Shown: piece by piece, positions 36,199-43,836 of the stretch
Numbering within the stretch: position 1 is the stretch's first letter
Layout: every line of letters begins with the position of its first letter
DNA from: Haloarcula rubripromontorii
GTDB lineage: Archaea; Halobacteriota; Halobacteria; Halobacteriales; Haloarculaceae
Reading direction: 5' to 3'
NCBI RefSeq assembly: GCF_001280425.1
Contig: NZ_LIUF01000001.1
Span: forward strand, 724,945-788,944
Length of the DNA: 64,000 nt
Notes under the pieces: model-generated
Database searches by the model: none
Seen by the model: the letters and a program-made list of their open reading frames with translations, nothing else
What the model was told of the DNA's origin: nothing
Program-made: the position numbers and the translations under genes

Positions 36199-36361
36199 AC
36201 TCTGAGCCGTTACCGTCCCGGTGTTTTAACTTCACGGTTCCACATGTCTGCCAAAAATATGCGGCAACTGCGTGTGTGGCCGCGACGACTCATCCGAACT
36301 GGTGTAGAGTATCTCGGTCTTAGAGTCGGCCCAAACCGGGACACTGCGCCACTGATCCGCC

Positions 36362-37492
36362 TCAGGCGTTTTCTGGGTCGGTCGGCACGCTGATGTCTCC
36401 GTCGATGATGCTCTGGCGGACCTCGGACACCTCGTCTTTGACGCTCTGTGGGATTTCCGAGCCGAGCTGCTGACCGTACACCGCTTCGACACCGTTCTGT
36501 TCGAGGCCGAGCGTGTTCACACTGCCGCCCTCGAAGTTATCATTGACGACCGATTCGACCGACGTGTACACCGCGTTGTCGACGCGCTTGACCATGCTCG
36601 CGAGGATAACGTCGCTGAAGTTCTCTTTCGTGACCGACTGGTCGCGGTCGACGCCGACTGCGAAGCGCCCGGCCTCCTGGGCCGCACGGAACACGCCAGT
36701 CCCGGTGTTACCGGCCGCATGGTAGACGATATCCGCACCGGAGTTGTACATCGAGAGGGCCGCCTCCTGGCCGCCCGATGGGTCGTTGAAGTCGCCAACG
36801 TAGGCTGTTTGGATGTCGACATCCTCCTCTGCGTGCTTGACGCCGGCTTTGTAGCCGGCTTCGAAGCGGCCGATGAGGTCACCCTCGACGCCGCCGACGA
36901 AGCCGACGCTCGCGGAGTCACTCTGCGTGGAGCCGGCGCCAGCCGAGAAGTCCTGGCTGGTCAGCTTCGCAGCCATCAGCCCAATGAGGAACGACCCCTG
37001 ATGCTCACCGAATACGTACGAGCCGACGTTGTCCGATTCGACGACGGAGTCGACGATCATGAAGTTCTGCTCTGGGTACTGTTCGGCGTTCTCCGTGAGG
37101 GCGTCTGCCTGCAGGAAGCCGATACAGCAGACGAGGTCGTAGTCCGGGTTCGAGGACTGTGCGTACTGCTGCTGGAGGCTGCCGAAGTCCTGTACCGCTT
37201 CCGGCTGAGACTCGTCGTATTCGATGTTTAGCTCGTCCGCTGCTCGAATAGCGCCGGTCTGGGCCTGGTCGTTGAACGACCCGTCGCCGAGCCCGCCCGT
37301 CGCGTACACCATTCCGATACGAGCGGCCGGACCACTGTCGCCGCCGTCTCCGCCGTCGCCGCCGTCGCCACCATCCCCACCGTCTCCGCCGTCGCCGCCG
37401 CCGTCCCCGCCATCGCCGCCAAGACATCCGGCTAGCCCGATTGCAGTTGCGGTACCAACACTACTGATGAACGTGCGCCTTCGCTGTGACAT
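36362..37492 (-). CDS. BMP family substrate-binding lipoprotein
   Basis: A 376-residue exported binding protein of the BmpA/PnrA family, which binds nucleosides in known cases. An RRR-containing twin-arginine-like leader ends at a lipobox LAGC. Next comes a Gly-Asp repeat linker, then the domain start ARIGMVYATGGLGDGSFNDQA, the family signature. The ATG at 37492 (MSQRRRTF) is used; an upstream frame to 37558 has no leader features. It heads the operon with the two-domain ATPase and two permeases, 163 bases before the ATPase gene. The substrate is probably a nucleoside or related compound. Confidence 0.91.
   Translation of the reverse strand: MSQRRRTFISSVGTATAIGLAGCLGGDGGDGGGDGGDGGDGGDGGDGGDGGDSGPAARIGMVYATGGLGDGSFNDQAQTGAIRAADELNIEYDESQPEAVQDFGSLQQQYAQSSNPDYDLVCCIGFLQADALTENAEQYPEQNFMIVDSVVESDNVGSYVFGEHQGSFLIGLMAAKLTSQDFSAGAGSTQSDSASVGFVGGVEGDLIGRFEAGYKAGVKHAEEDVDIQTAYVGDFNDPSGGQEAALSMYNSGADIVYHAAGNTGTGVFRAAQEAGRFAVGVDRDQSVTKENFSDVILASMVKRVDNAVYTSVESVVNDNFEGGSVNTLGLEQNGVEAVYGQQLGSEIPQSVKDEVSEVRQSIIDGDISVPTDPENA
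37336..37425 (-). repeat. Gly-Asp minisatellite in the BMP lipoprotein linker
   Basis: A run of near-identical nine-base units (about CCGCCGTCG on the plus strand) encodes the repeated GGD tripeptide after the lipid-anchored cysteine. It is a typical flexible, acidic linker in haloarchaeal lipoproteins, likely to vary in copy number. Confidence 0.7.
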
Positions 37493-37697
37493 GTCCCACC
37501 AGCGGTGTCGATAGGCGTTAAAGACTTCGGTGTCGCACATTAGCCACATCGGCGACAAACCATGGCAAGGCGGGCCGATAACTGTTCGCTGCCGACGCCG
37601 CGGACATTTTATCTACTGGGTGTGAACGGCTGGCAATGACAGTCTGGTCGCGTTCACACAGCAACAACTGGCAGGCTCCATCGGAGTCCGGCACGCG

Positions 37698-38891
37698 GTG
37701 ACCACCGCCGTCTTCTGGGCGCTAGTCGCCCTCGCGACGATTACCGGCCTCGTGACGGCCTGGACACTCGGTGCGAACAGCAACTCACCGCCGTTCGCCC
37801 CAGCGATCGGTGCAAACGCCATCTCGACGATGCGCGCCGCCTTCCTCATCGGCATCCTCGCCGCGCTGGGCGCGCTGACACAGGGCGGGAGCATCTCGGA
37901 AACGGTCGGGGCCGGTCTCATTGACGGCGTCGCAATCACCTCGCTTGCGGCAGTCGCCGGCCTGCTGACCGCGACTGGGTTCATGGCGTTCGGTATCTAC
38001 TCGGGCTACCCCGTTCCGGCGGCGTTCGCGACGACGGGCGCGATGGTCGGCGTCGGCCTCTCGCTCGGCGGCGACCCCGTCTTCGATACCTACCGCCGCA
38101 TCGCCACCTTCTGGCTGCTCGTCCCGCCTGTCTCGGGAAGCCTAGCTTATCTCACCGCGACGGTGTTGCGTCGAGACGACATCCCCGAAACGGTCGGCGT
38201 CCCGTTGCTCGCCGGCGTTGTCGGCGGTATCGTCGCCAACGTCCAGTTGAGCATCATCCCGTCGCCTGCCGGCACCGACCAGGGCTCGCTGGCCGGCTTC
38301 GCCGCGATGGTCACCGGGACGGATATCGCCGCCGTCGCCGCGACGCTACTCGTCGCCGCCGGGAGCTTCTACTACATCCGCCTGCAGACGCAGGCCTCCG
38401 TCGACAAGGGTATCAAGACCTTTCTCGTCGTTCTCGGCAGTGTCGTCGCCTTCTCCAGTGGCGGCAGTCAGGTCGGCCTCGCAACCGGGCCACTCGAAAA
38501 CCTCTACGGTACCGAACTCGGCCTCCCCGGAATCGTGTTGCTGGCGCTCGGTTCCGTGGGCATCCTCGGCGGCGCGTGGATGGGTGCCCCCCGCCTGCTA
38601 CAGGCGACCTCCCGCGAGTACGCACAACTCGGCGTCCGCCGGTCCATCGCGGCGCTGGTCCCCGGTTTCATCATCGCGCAGGCCGCCATCGCGCTTGGCA
38701 TCCCCATCTCGTTCAACAACATCATCATCTCCGGAGTCATCGGCGGGGGCCTCGCTGGCGGCTCCGCCGGGGTCTCCCGCCGGAAGATAGGCGTGACTGT
38801 CGGGTTCTGGCTCATCACCCTCGCCACCAGCGTCGTGATCGGCTTCGGCGTGTATCAGGGGCTGGAAGCGCTCCTCGGCAGCCAAGCGTGA
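37698..38891 (+). CDS. pit: Inorganic phosphate transporter (PiT family)
   Basis: A 397-residue permease with about ten to eleven spans. Duplicated PiT/PHO-4 half-signatures are seen in GANSNSPPFAPAIGANAIS and near VAFSSGGSQVGLATGPL, where GANDxAN is modified to the haloarchaeal form. Substrate is probably phosphate, with a cation; sulfate is possible in this family. GTG start at 37698. It is divergent from the BMP operon. Confidence 0.85.
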   Translation: MTTAVFWALVALATITGLVTAWTLGANSNSPPFAPAIGANAISTMRAAFLIGILAALGALTQGGSISETVGAGLIDGVAITSLAAVAGLLTATGFMAFGIYSGYPVPAAFATTGAMVGVGLSLGGDPVFDTYRRIATFWLLVPPVSGSLAYLTATVLRRDDIPETVGVPLLAGVVGGIVANVQLSIIPSPAGTDQGSLAGFAAMVTGTDIAAVAATLLVAAGSFYYIRLQTQASVDKGIKTFLVVLGSVVAFSSGGSQVGLATGPLENLYGTELGLPGIVLLALGSVGILGGAWMGAPRLLQATSREYAQLGVRRSIAALVPGFIIAQAAIALGIPISFNNIIISGVIGGGLAGGSAGVSRRKIGVTVGFWLITLATSVVIGFGVYQGLEALLGSQA

Positions 38892-38929
38892 GTCCCCGCA
38901 GGCTATCTCCGACCCCCCGGCGTCCGTGA

Positions 38930-39361
38930 CTATCGGACGACCGTCACCGTCACCGGCGCTTCGCTGACGACCGCCGTCGCAACGGTCCCCAGCAACCGCC
39001 GGGCGATCTCGTTTCGCGTCCCGCCATGGCCGCCCATCACCACCTGATCCACGTCGACCGCCTCGACGTAGTCCAGAATCGTCTCGGCCGGATCACCGGT
39101 CTCGACGGCTGTCTCGACCTTTTGGCCGGCCTCGCTGGCCTGCTGTGACGCCCTGTCGACGAGATTCGTGGCCCGCTCGTCGGCCGCCGCTTGGCGGTCT
39201 TCGTCCGGTTCGAGCATCCCCCCTTCGCTCATTCCCGTATCGAGCGGCGCAACGACGTTCAGAACTGTAAGCCGGCAGTCAAACGTCTCCAGCGCGTACG
39301 TCAGCGCCTCGTCGGCCAGCGGTGACCCGTCCAGCGGGACGAGGACGTGCGTCGGTGCCAT
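38930..39361 (-). CDS. Universal stress protein (UspA family)
   Basis: A 143-residue UspA domain. The N-terminus THVLVPLDGSPLADEAL and the C-terminal nucleotide-binding stretch VMGGHGGTRNEIARRLLGTVATAVV fit the family's G-x2-G-x9-G-x pattern. An ATP-binding type is likely. I use the ATG at 39361 (MAPTHVLV); an upstream frame to 39427 has no conserved sequence. Convergent with the phosphate transporter. Confidence 0.9.
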   Translation of the reverse strand: MAPTHVLVPLDGSPLADEALTYALETFDCRLTVLNVVAPLDTGMSEGGMLEPDEDRQAAADERATNLVDRASQQASEAGQKVETAVETGDPAETILDYVEAVDVDQVVMGGHGGTRNEIARRLLGTVATAVVSEAPVTVTVVR

Positions 39362-39440
39362 ACGTTCCCTCTGGAAGGGAGCTATAAGTAGCCAGTGGCA
39401 AGCCGATGCTTGCCAGATATGTGTCAAACCTGTTCCGCAT

Positions 39441-39641
39441 GGGTTCGAACCAGAGGAAGACTCGCTTCGCTCGTCTTTCAGGGCTCGAATCCACTAATCA
39501 CGACGCTGTTGCTCACGGTTTATTCGCGACAAGAGTAGTCCATCCTGGATTCGAACCAGAGGAAGACTCGCTTCGCTCGTCTTTCAGGGCTCGAATCCAC
39601 TAATCACGACGCTGTCGCTCACGGTTTATTCGCGACAAGAG
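39441..39641 (-). repeat. Tandem 106-base repeats behind tRNA-Gln with copied tRNA 3' end
   Basis: A 106-base unit occurs twice. The 91-base blocks 39444-39534 and 39550-39640 differ at one base only (39510 T against 39616 C). Between them, 39535-39559 is an exact 25-base copy of the tRNA-Gln 3' end and T-arm (39641-39665). The block contains an imperfect stem of AAGAC/GTCTT type around TCGCTTCGCTC. A third, diverged T-arm-like end (TTCGAACCCATGCGGA on the minus strand) lies at about 39434-39449. This looks like repeated 3'-end duplication, as left by integration at a tRNA. Confidence 0.78.
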
Positions 39642-39714
39642 TAGTCCATCCTGGATTCGAACCAGGGTCGAAGCCCCCAGAAGGCTTCAGGATTGGCCTC
39701 TACCCCAATGGACT
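39642..39714 (-). tRNA. tRNA-Gln (anticodon CUG)
   Basis: A 73-base cloverleaf on the minus strand: acceptor AGTCCAT/ATGGACT, discriminator A at 39642, D-arm from GGGGTAGAGG, anticodon stem AAGCC/GGCTT with loop TTCTGGG, giving CUG, and T-arm CCTGG-TTCGAAT-CCAGG. The 3' CCA is not encoded. No intron. Its 3' quarter is duplicated in the adjacent repeats. Confidence 0.93.
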
Positions 39715-39880
39715 GTGTGCACTCTACAGTATCGGGTGCCCCTTTGTAAGCGTTGCGCGATTCGGTCGGACATGAAGCGTGTCAGCAGCCCTCACAACCC
39801 CATCAGGACAACAGCATCACGACGACACCGGGCGACGAAACATCGACAGCGCTTTTTTGGGGTGCTGTGCACACTCGCGT

Positions 39881-40489
39881 ATGTACGTTGGACGATTCGT
39901 CGTCGTCAGTCCCGAGGTCGGCGCGTACCGCGTCTCCTCGCGCTCGTTCCCCAACCGCCAGGCAGTCCAGCGAGACGGAACGGTGACCATCGAGCCGACG
40001 CCGGATGCACCGGAAACGGACAACCCCTACATCTCCTACAACGGCGTCCGCATCACCGAGCGCGGCGCAGTCGTCGGTAACGGTTCTCACGTCGACCCAA
40101 TCGCCGAGAAGCTGGAACTGGGCTATCCGGCGCGGGACGCCCTTGCTGAGCCGCTCCTGTCGCTCGACTTCGAGAAGGACGACTACGACACGCCGCGGGT
40201 CGCTGGCATTGTCGGCGTCGACGCGGCGGACCCAACAACGAACGCCGACGGTCCGGGTGCGGTCATCGGGACCGTCCGCCGTGACGCGTTACTCGTCGAG
40301 GAGGTCACCGAACCGACGCTGGTGGCGACCTACGAGGAGAACAGTCCCACAGCGTTCGACCTGACCGCGACCGACGCGGACGCGGTGGCTCGCGAAGTGT
40401 ACGACCACGAGTACGAACACGCGGTCTGTTCGGCCGGTGTCGCGGGGTCGGCGGGTGAGTTCGACGTGGCAGTGTACAACGGAGAGTGA
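39881..40489 (+). CDS. purO: IMP cyclohydrolase, archaeal type (PurO)
   Basis: A 202-residue enzyme closing the ring of FAICAR to form IMP, the last step of purine synthesis in many archaea. The start MYVGRFVVV and the segments [11 protein letters not shown] and [12 protein letters not shown] match PurO. Length is as expected. The ATG at 39881 is chosen because the conserved region begins at residue 1; the upstream frame to 39779 overlaps nothing useful. It is unrelated to bacterial PurH. Confidence 0.93.
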   Translation: MYVGRFVVVSPEVGAYRVSSRSFPNRQAVQRDGTVTIEPTPDAPETDNPYISYNGVRITERGAVVGNGSHVDPIAEKLELGYPARDALAEPLLSLDFEKDDYDTPRVAGIVGVDAADPTTNADGPGAVIGTVRRDALLVEEVTEPTLVATYEENSPTAFDLTATDADAVAREVYDHEYEHAVCSAGVAGSAGEFDVAVYNGE

Positions 40490-40569
40490 AGATGGCAGCA
40501 AACGCGCTACGGACACAGATACTGAGCCAGGACCGACACTCAAGACCCCGCAGGGGGTAGACACGAACA

Positions 40570-41268
40570 ATGAAACTCGGGATACTCTCTGATATTCATG
40601 GCAATCGGATAGCGCTCGCGGCAGTGCTTGCAGATATGCCGCCGGTTGACGGGCTAGTCTGTGCGGGCGATGTCGTCGGCTACAATCCCTGGCACGCCGA
40701 CTGTGTCGACGCGATGCGGGGGCACACCGACGCGCTCCCTGCGGACGGTCCTTGGCCAGCCGAAGAAGTCCCGACAGTGATGGGCAACCACGACAGGGCA
40801 GTCGCCGCCGAGACGCCGTTCGCGTTCAACGGAATGGCTCAGGCCGGCGTCGAACACGCCACGGAACAGTTGTCCGACGAGCAGATAGCGTGGCTGGCGG
40901 CACTGCCCGACGAGCGACTGGTGTGTGACGAGCGGGTGAAGCTCGTCCACGGCCATCCGGACGACCCGGACCACTACACCTATCCCGAGGAGTTCGGGCC
41001 GGACCTGCTGGGTGACGAGGACGTACTCGTGATGGGACACACGCACCATCAGCACCACGATGTGTACGAGGACGGCGTCGTGCTGAACCCAGGCAGCGTG
41101 GGTCAGCCCCGCGACAAGGACCACCGGGCCGCCTACGCCGTACTCGACCTCGCGGACCTGACTGTCGAGGAACACCGCGTGGCCTACGACACGAGCGCGG
41201 TCATCGATGCGGTTGCCGACGCTGACCTGCCGCGGCAAATCGGTTTCCGGTTGACACAGGGCCGGTAG
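40570..41268 (+). CDS. Metallophosphoesterase, YfcE/MJ0936-like
   Basis: A 232-residue calcineurin-like phosphoesterase. Metal-binding motifs in order: LSDIHGN (residues 6-12), CAGDVVGYNPW, MGNHD, and MGHTHHQHH. It is probably a protein or nucleotide phosphoesterase; substrate cannot be inferred. It has its own promoter after purO (gap 80 bases). Confidence 0.92.
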   Translation: MKLGILSDIHGNRIALAAVLADMPPVDGLVCAGDVVGYNPWHADCVDAMRGHTDALPADGPWPAEEVPTVMGNHDRAVAAETPFAFNGMAQAGVEHATEQLSDEQIAWLAALPDERLVCDERVKLVHGHPDDPDHYTYPEEFGPDLLGDEDVLVMGHTHHQHHDVYEDGVVLNPGSVGQPRDKDHRAAYAVLDLADLTVEEHRVAYDTSAVIDAVADADLPRQIGFRLTQGR

Positions 41269-41357
41269 CCCGGGACCAGCGCGTCGGCCGTCGTCGGTAG
41301 CCTGCAGATACTGCAGCGGGGGGAGGGGATTTATGTCCGTGACCGCTACTGTGTGGC

Positions 41358-42020
41358 GTGGAGTCCCCATTCGAGGTCCTCGGAATCACACCGGACGCCG
41401 ACGACGGGGAAATCGTCGACGCGTACCGCGAGCGGGTGAAAGAGGCACACCCGGATCAGGGCGGGTCCGCGGCCGAGTTCCAGGCAGTCAAGACAGCCTA
41501 CGAGCGACTGCAGAACGGGTACGAGCCCGGAGACCCCCTTCCAGACGAGGCATCGGAGTCCGAATCCGAGGCCGAGGAGGCCCCGCCGGAACCGGACGAC
41601 CCGATGGTAGAATTTCTCAACTTCGAGGTGCTTGAGGACCACGGCTGGGCACTGGAAGACGAGGATTTGTTCGCGAAAGCCGCCGACGCGAACCTGCAGT
41701 CGACTGATTTCGGGCGGTTCTACGTCGACCCGAACGACACGCTGCTTGAAGCGGCCGAAAAGAACGGCTTCGCGTGGCCGTTTGCCTGCCGTGGCGGCGC
41801 GTGTACGAACTGCGCGGTGGCGGTCGTCGAGGGCGAGATGCCGTCACCGGCGAGCCACATTCTCCCGCCGGACCTCACCGAGAAGGGGATTCGCCTGTCG
41901 TGTATCGCCGCACCGGTGTCTGAGGACGCGAAAATCGTCTACAACCTGAAACACCTCCCCGAAGTGAGAGAACTGTTGTTACCCGCGAGCCGGTTCGAGC
42001 AGGCCTCCTCAACCGATTAA
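41358..42020 (+). CDS. J-domain / 2Fe-2S ferredoxin fusion
   Basis: A 220-residue protein made of an N-terminal J domain (residues 3-50, FEVLGI ... EAHPDQGG with the HPD motif), an acidic linker, and a C-terminal halophilic-type plant ferredoxin (cysteines in CRGGACTNC and LSCIAAP, C-x4-C-x2-C and a fourth C). The ferredoxin part includes the acidic helix insertion characteristic of haloarchaeal ferredoxins. It may deliver electrons to chaperone-associated or Fe-S assembly targets; no partner is visible. GTG start at 41358. Confidence 0.9.
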   Translation: MESPFEVLGITPDADDGEIVDAYRERVKEAHPDQGGSAAEFQAVKTAYERLQNGYEPGDPLPDEASESESEAEEAPPEPDDPMVEFLNFEVLEDHGWALEDEDLFAKAADANLQSTDFGRFYVDPNDTLLEAAEKNGFAWPFACRGGACTNCAVAVVEGEMPSPASHILPPDLTEKGIRLSCIAAPVSEDAKIVYNLKHLPEVRELLLPASRFEQASSTD

Positions 42021-42033
42021 AAATACGCGGCGC

Positions 42034-43209
42034 TCAGAAGACGTTCTGTACGAGCGAGAGGGCCTGTTCGCGGTCCTCCCACGGGACGAACACGGAGACC
42101 GATGTCGCGGACGTAATCACATCGTAGAGATGGATGTGCGCGTCGGCAAGCGGTGCGACGACCTGGTGAGCCAGCGCCGACTGGCTGGGGTCGCCGCCGG
42201 TAACGCGGATGACGGCGATGTCGTCCTCGACAGTGACTGACGAGAGCGTCTCGTCGTCAACGATACGGGCGTGCAGCAGTGCTTCGGCTTCCTCGGCGTC
42301 GTCTTCGTCGACATAGAACGTCAGCGAGTCCATTCCCGAGGAGTTGGCCTCGATGTTGATCTCCTCGTCAGCGATAGCGCCCGACAGGTCCGCGAGGATG
42401 CCCGGGCTGTTCCGGATAGCGCGACCGGCGACGGTCACGCAGGCGATTGGCTGTTCCTGCAGGTCGATCAGGTTCTGGAACTCGCCTTCTATTGAAGTGC
42501 CACCGGAGAGCAGGTCGCCGTGCTGGTAATGGACGACGCGGACACCGAGGTCGTCGCTCTTGTACGACAGCGCCGACGGCGCGACCACCTCGGCCCCGCG
42601 GAACGACAGCGAACGGAGTTCATCGACGGAGATTTTGCCGACGTTCCGAGCGCCCTCGACAACCCGTGGGTCCCCGGTCATGACGCCCTCGACGTCGGTG
42701 ACGATGACGACTTCGTCGGCGTCCATGTAGTCGCCCATCATCACGGCGCTCGTATCGGAGCCGCCACGGCCGAGCGTCGTCACGTTGCCCTGGTAGTCCT
42801 GCGCGAGGAAGCCGGTGATAACCGGGACGACGTCCTTGAGCTGGCCGGCGAGCGCGTGGGCGCGCTTCTGTGTCTCCTCGACATCGACCTCGCCGTACTC
42901 GTCGGTGATGATCGGCCAGTCCTCGCTCCCGGGTTCGAGGAAGACCGCCTCGATACCGCGGGCGGCGAGCGCGCCCTTGAGCATCCGGACGGAGGTCCGT
43001 TCGCCCATCGAGACAATCTCCGCGCGGTCCGCGGAGTCGGCGTCGTAGTTGATCTCGTCGAGCAGTTCGTCGGTTGTGTTGCCCATCGCCGAGGCGACGA
43101 CCGCGACCTCGTGGCCCTGCTGGACGGCAGCAGCAATAGAGTCCGCGGCCCGGTTGATACGATCGCCGCTTCCGAGGCTCGTCCCACCGAACTTGGCGAC
43201 TACGCGCAT
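42034..43209 (-). CDS. lysC: Aspartate kinase
   Basis: A 391-residue aspartokinase, the first step in threonine, methionine and lysine synthesis from aspartate. The N-terminal motif VVAKFGGTSLGSG and the loop GRGGSDTSAVMMGDY mark the kinase domain; two C-terminal ACT domains (around GIL and EINIEANSSG) allow feedback control. It lies close to threonine synthase. An inverted repeat sits about 40 bases upstream of its start. Confidence 0.95.
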   Translation of the reverse strand: MRVVAKFGGTSLGSGDRINRAADSIAAAVQQGHEVAVVASAMGNTTDELLDEINYDADSADRAEIVSMGERTSVRMLKGALAARGIEAVFLEPGSEDWPIITDEYGEVDVEETQKRAHALAGQLKDVVPVITGFLAQDYQGNVTTLGRGGSDTSAVMMGDYMDADEVVIVTDVEGVMTGDPRVVEGARNVGKISVDELRSLSFRGAEVVAPSALSYKSDDLGVRVVHYQHGDLLSGGTSIEGEFQNLIDLQEQPIACVTVAGRAIRNSPGILADLSGAIADEEINIEANSSGMDSLTFYVDEDDAEEAEALLHARIVDDETLSSVTVEDDIAVIRVTGGDPSQSALAHQVVAPLADAHIHLYDVITSATSVSVFVPWEDREQALSLVQNVF

Positions 43210-43250
43210 GCTACCACCGTGTCCGTGTGCATGTGAACCATTGCCCTCGC

Positions 43251-43272
43251 GTTATCCGTCGCTCGGGATAAC
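43251..43272. promoter_or_regulatory. Inverted repeat upstream of lysC
   Basis: A perfect 7-base inverted repeat GTTATCC/GGATAAC with an 8-base spacer, 42 bases ahead of the lysC start in a divergent promoter region. It might be an operator; no regulator is suggested by the context. Confidence 0.3.
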
Positions 43273-43408
43273 TGTGTTCATCTGTGACCGCGTCTCACTG
43301 TCGACAGCGACAGTAGATTCCGTCGTGCGAAGCCCTGTTGGCGCGAAGCGGGTGCAGTCCGGAGCGTCCGACACACCGTTTATTTGCGTGGGGTTCCCAC
43401 GCACATGT

Positions 43409-43807
43409 ATGGATATCCGCGACGCTATCGAGGACGACGCTGAACGACTGGCCGCCCTCGCTGACGGGCCGCCGGACGTGATGCGAAACCTCGTCCACGA
43501 CCGCACCGTGCGCGTGGCCGAGGAAGACGACAACATTGTTGGGTTCGTGAGTTTTGACGCCGAGCGTGGGACCGTCCACGTGACGCAACTGGCCGGGTCA
43601 GGCGACGCCTGCGAGGAACTCCTGACAGACCCGATTGAGTTCGCACGTCGAGAACACATGACCGTCGAGCTACTGCTCCCGGAAGACGAATCGGAGGTCC
43701 GGGCCGCCGTCGAGGCGGTCGGGTTCGCCTCGACCGGAAACGGTCCCCGGTTCGATGGGCAGGCGACGACACGCTACCGACTGGAGCCAGAGCGGGCGGA
43801 GCACTGA
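43409..43807 (+). CDS. GNAT-type N-acetyltransferase domain protein
   Basis: A 132-residue protein with GNAT character: IRDAIEDDAERLAALADG at the start, VAEEDDNIVGFVSFD in the middle, then a helix with EEL and a C-terminal EAVGFASTGNG. The usual acetyl-CoA motif (Q/R-x2-G-x-G/A) is not clear, so activity is uncertain. Start ATG at 43409. Convergent with threonine synthase. Confidence 0.7.
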   Translation: MDIRDAIEDDAERLAALADGPPDVMRNLVHDRTVRVAEEDDNIVGFVSFDAERGTVHVTQLAGSGDACEELLTDPIEFARREHMTVELLLPEDESEVRAAVEAVGFASTGNGPRFDGQATTRYRLEPERAEH

Positions 43808-43836
43808 CGGAGACGAGACGCCTCGTCGCCGTCTTT

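Noticed and set aside
37336-37425. Nine-base repeats as a CRISPR or iteron origin
   Set aside because: The units lie in frame within the linker of a lipoprotein gene and encode GGD repeats.
39463-39606. Short plus-strand frames ending in the repeated GFEPEEDSLRSSFRARIH
   Set aside because: They are translations of the tRNA-associated tandem repeat, not genes.
39441-39714. Direct repeats as a CRISPR array
   Set aside because: Two long near-identical units of 106 bases with a copied tRNA end and no short unique spacers; no cas gene nearby.
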